This document shows, piece after piece, positions 63,441-64,000 of a stretch of 64,000 nt of DNA. Each line of letters opens with the position of its first letter. The stretch's first letter is position 1. The notes under the pieces were generated by a model, which was not told where the DNA came from, ran no database searches, and worked only from the letters and a program-made list of their open reading frames with translations. Origin of the DNA: Gp13-AA77 sp035949375 (GTDB lineage Bacteria; Acidobacteriota; Terriglobia; UBA7540); assembly GCA_035949375.1 (NCBI GenBank), contig DASZIG010000103.1, forward strand, positions 1 to 64,000, given 5' to 3'. A program made the translations under genes and the position numbers.

Positions 63441-64000
63441 TTATCTTGGCGCGAGTATCGCACCAGCCCGTTCTGCTCGCGCCAGGCGGTAGAGCACGTG
63501 CCGCCGCAGAGGATGTCCCTCCGGCAATCCCGGGTGATCGAAGTCGTCGGACGGCGAATGCCTCATGCCGATGCGCTCCATAACGCGGCGGGAAGCGAGG
63601 TTCGCCGGTGTCGTGAAGGAGACGATCTCGGCCAGGCCAGCTTGCTCGAATCCGAAGCGCAGCGCCGCCCGCGCGCCTTCGGTGGCGTAGCCCTTTCCCC
63701 AGTGCTCCCGCGCCAGCCGCCAGCCGATCTCAACGCACGGCGTGAAATGCGCCTCAAACGCGGGGACCGACAGGCCGGTGAAGCCCGCGAACGGCGTAAC
63801 GCCGGGAATCTCGACTGCCCAGAGTCCAAAACCGTGGCGGCCGAAGTGGGCCTCGATCCGCTCCGCAAGCGCGTCGCTTTCCGTCCGCGCGAGCGTCGAC
63901 GGAAAATGCTCCATCACAACGGGGTCCGCATTGAGGGCCGCAAAGGGCTCACGATCTTCGAGACGCCATCGGCGCAGCATGAGGCGGGGTTCCAAGGCTA
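63441..64000 (-). CDS. GNAT-family N-acetyltransferase (5' end at or beyond window edge)
   Basis: At least 185 residues. RimJ/RimL-type pattern: LEPRLMLRRWRLEDREPFAALNADPVVMEHFP, GLWAVEIPGVTPFAGFTGL, the acetyl-CoA loop REHWGKGYATEGARAAL and VSFTTPANLASRRVMERIGM. The frame is open to the edge; a TTG at 63995 is a possible start but members of this family usually have a few residues before LEPRL, so the true start probably lies outside. It likely acetylates a small molecule or a ribosomal protein N-terminus. Confidence 0.85.
   Translation of the reverse strand, partial: ALEPRLMLRRWRLEDREPFAALNADPVVMEHFPSTLARTESDALAERIEAHFGRHGFGLWAVEIPGVTPFAGFTGLSVPAFEAHFTPCVEIGWRLAREHWGKGYATEGARAALRFGFEQAGLAEIVSFTTPANLASRRVMERIGMRHSPSDDFDHPGLPEGHPLRRHVLYRLARAERAGAILAPR

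Overview
The window looks like a high-GC Acidobacteriota chromosome, probably a soil or metagenome lineage related to Solibacter/Koribacter. The main reasons are five very large FtsX/MacB-type permeases with no ATPase gene (the acidobacterial duplicated orphan permease, ADOP, architecture), three of them paired with PadR-family regulators, plus a PEP-CTERM protein end, a secreted protein family typical of acidobacteria, and an ECF sigma / anti-sigma / HEAT-repeat cluster. There is no rRNA operon and no CRISPR array. One tRNA is present and it is abnormal.

Layout. 0-6.4 kb: PEP-CTERM tail, then padR and two ADOP permeases. 6.4-12.3 kb: membrane metallophosphoesterase, then an L-arabinose block (ribulokinase, ribulose-5-phosphate 4-epimerase, FucI/AraA-type isomerase) with a small secreted protein inside it. 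12.3-25.5 kb: diheme-type cytochrome, Mn-type superoxide dismutase, MscS channel, amino-acid permease, sugar transporter, PLP transsulfuration enzyme, CDP-alcohol transferase, a SorAB-like sulfite dehydrogenase pair, a double glyoxalase-fold protein and a rhodanese. 25.8-31.4 kb: L-rhamnose catabolism (aldolase-dehydrogenase fusion and rhamnulokinase) and an N-acyl-D-amino-acid deacylase. 31.5-37.5 kb: two tandem ADOP permeases with one padR. 38-42.5 kb: DnaC-like ATPase, DinG-type helicase, QueD, HAD phosphatase, YgjV-like membrane protein. 42.5-45.6 kb: fifth ADOP permease with padR. 45.8-49.7 kb: ECF sigma, anti-sigma and two HEAT-repeat exported proteins. 49.9-51.2 kb: a pair of unknown genes sharing one motif. 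51.3-55.0 kb: a complete transposon. 55-64 kb: TolB-like exported protein, PIG-L deacetylase, mreBCD, exported esterase-like protein and a GNAT acetyltransferase cut by the window edge.

The most notable item is the transposon at 51304-55005. It has 25-bp terminal inverted repeats with one mismatch and an exact 8-bp target duplication (CCGCGCCC), and it encodes an IS1-type single-ORF transposase. Unlike a normal IS1 element it carries about 2.6 kb of cargo: a 308-aa protein whose stop codon lies in the terminal repeat, an 82-aa and a 154-aa protein transcribed divergently across a dyad-rich control region, a serine-type class II tRNA carrying the valine anticodon UAC, a densely hairpinned segment that looks like a structured RNA, a 67-aa protein and a 39-aa DnaJ-type zinc-knuckle protein. 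I know of no described system with this content.

A second result concerns regulation. All three padR-permease operons have the same promoter layout: a sigma70-type promoter with a 17-bp spacer, one dyad centred on the last base of the -35 box and a second dyad exactly 33 bp downstream. The operator sequence differs between loci while the geometry is constant. One of the three (37.4 kb) appears to be transcribed as a leaderless mRNA.
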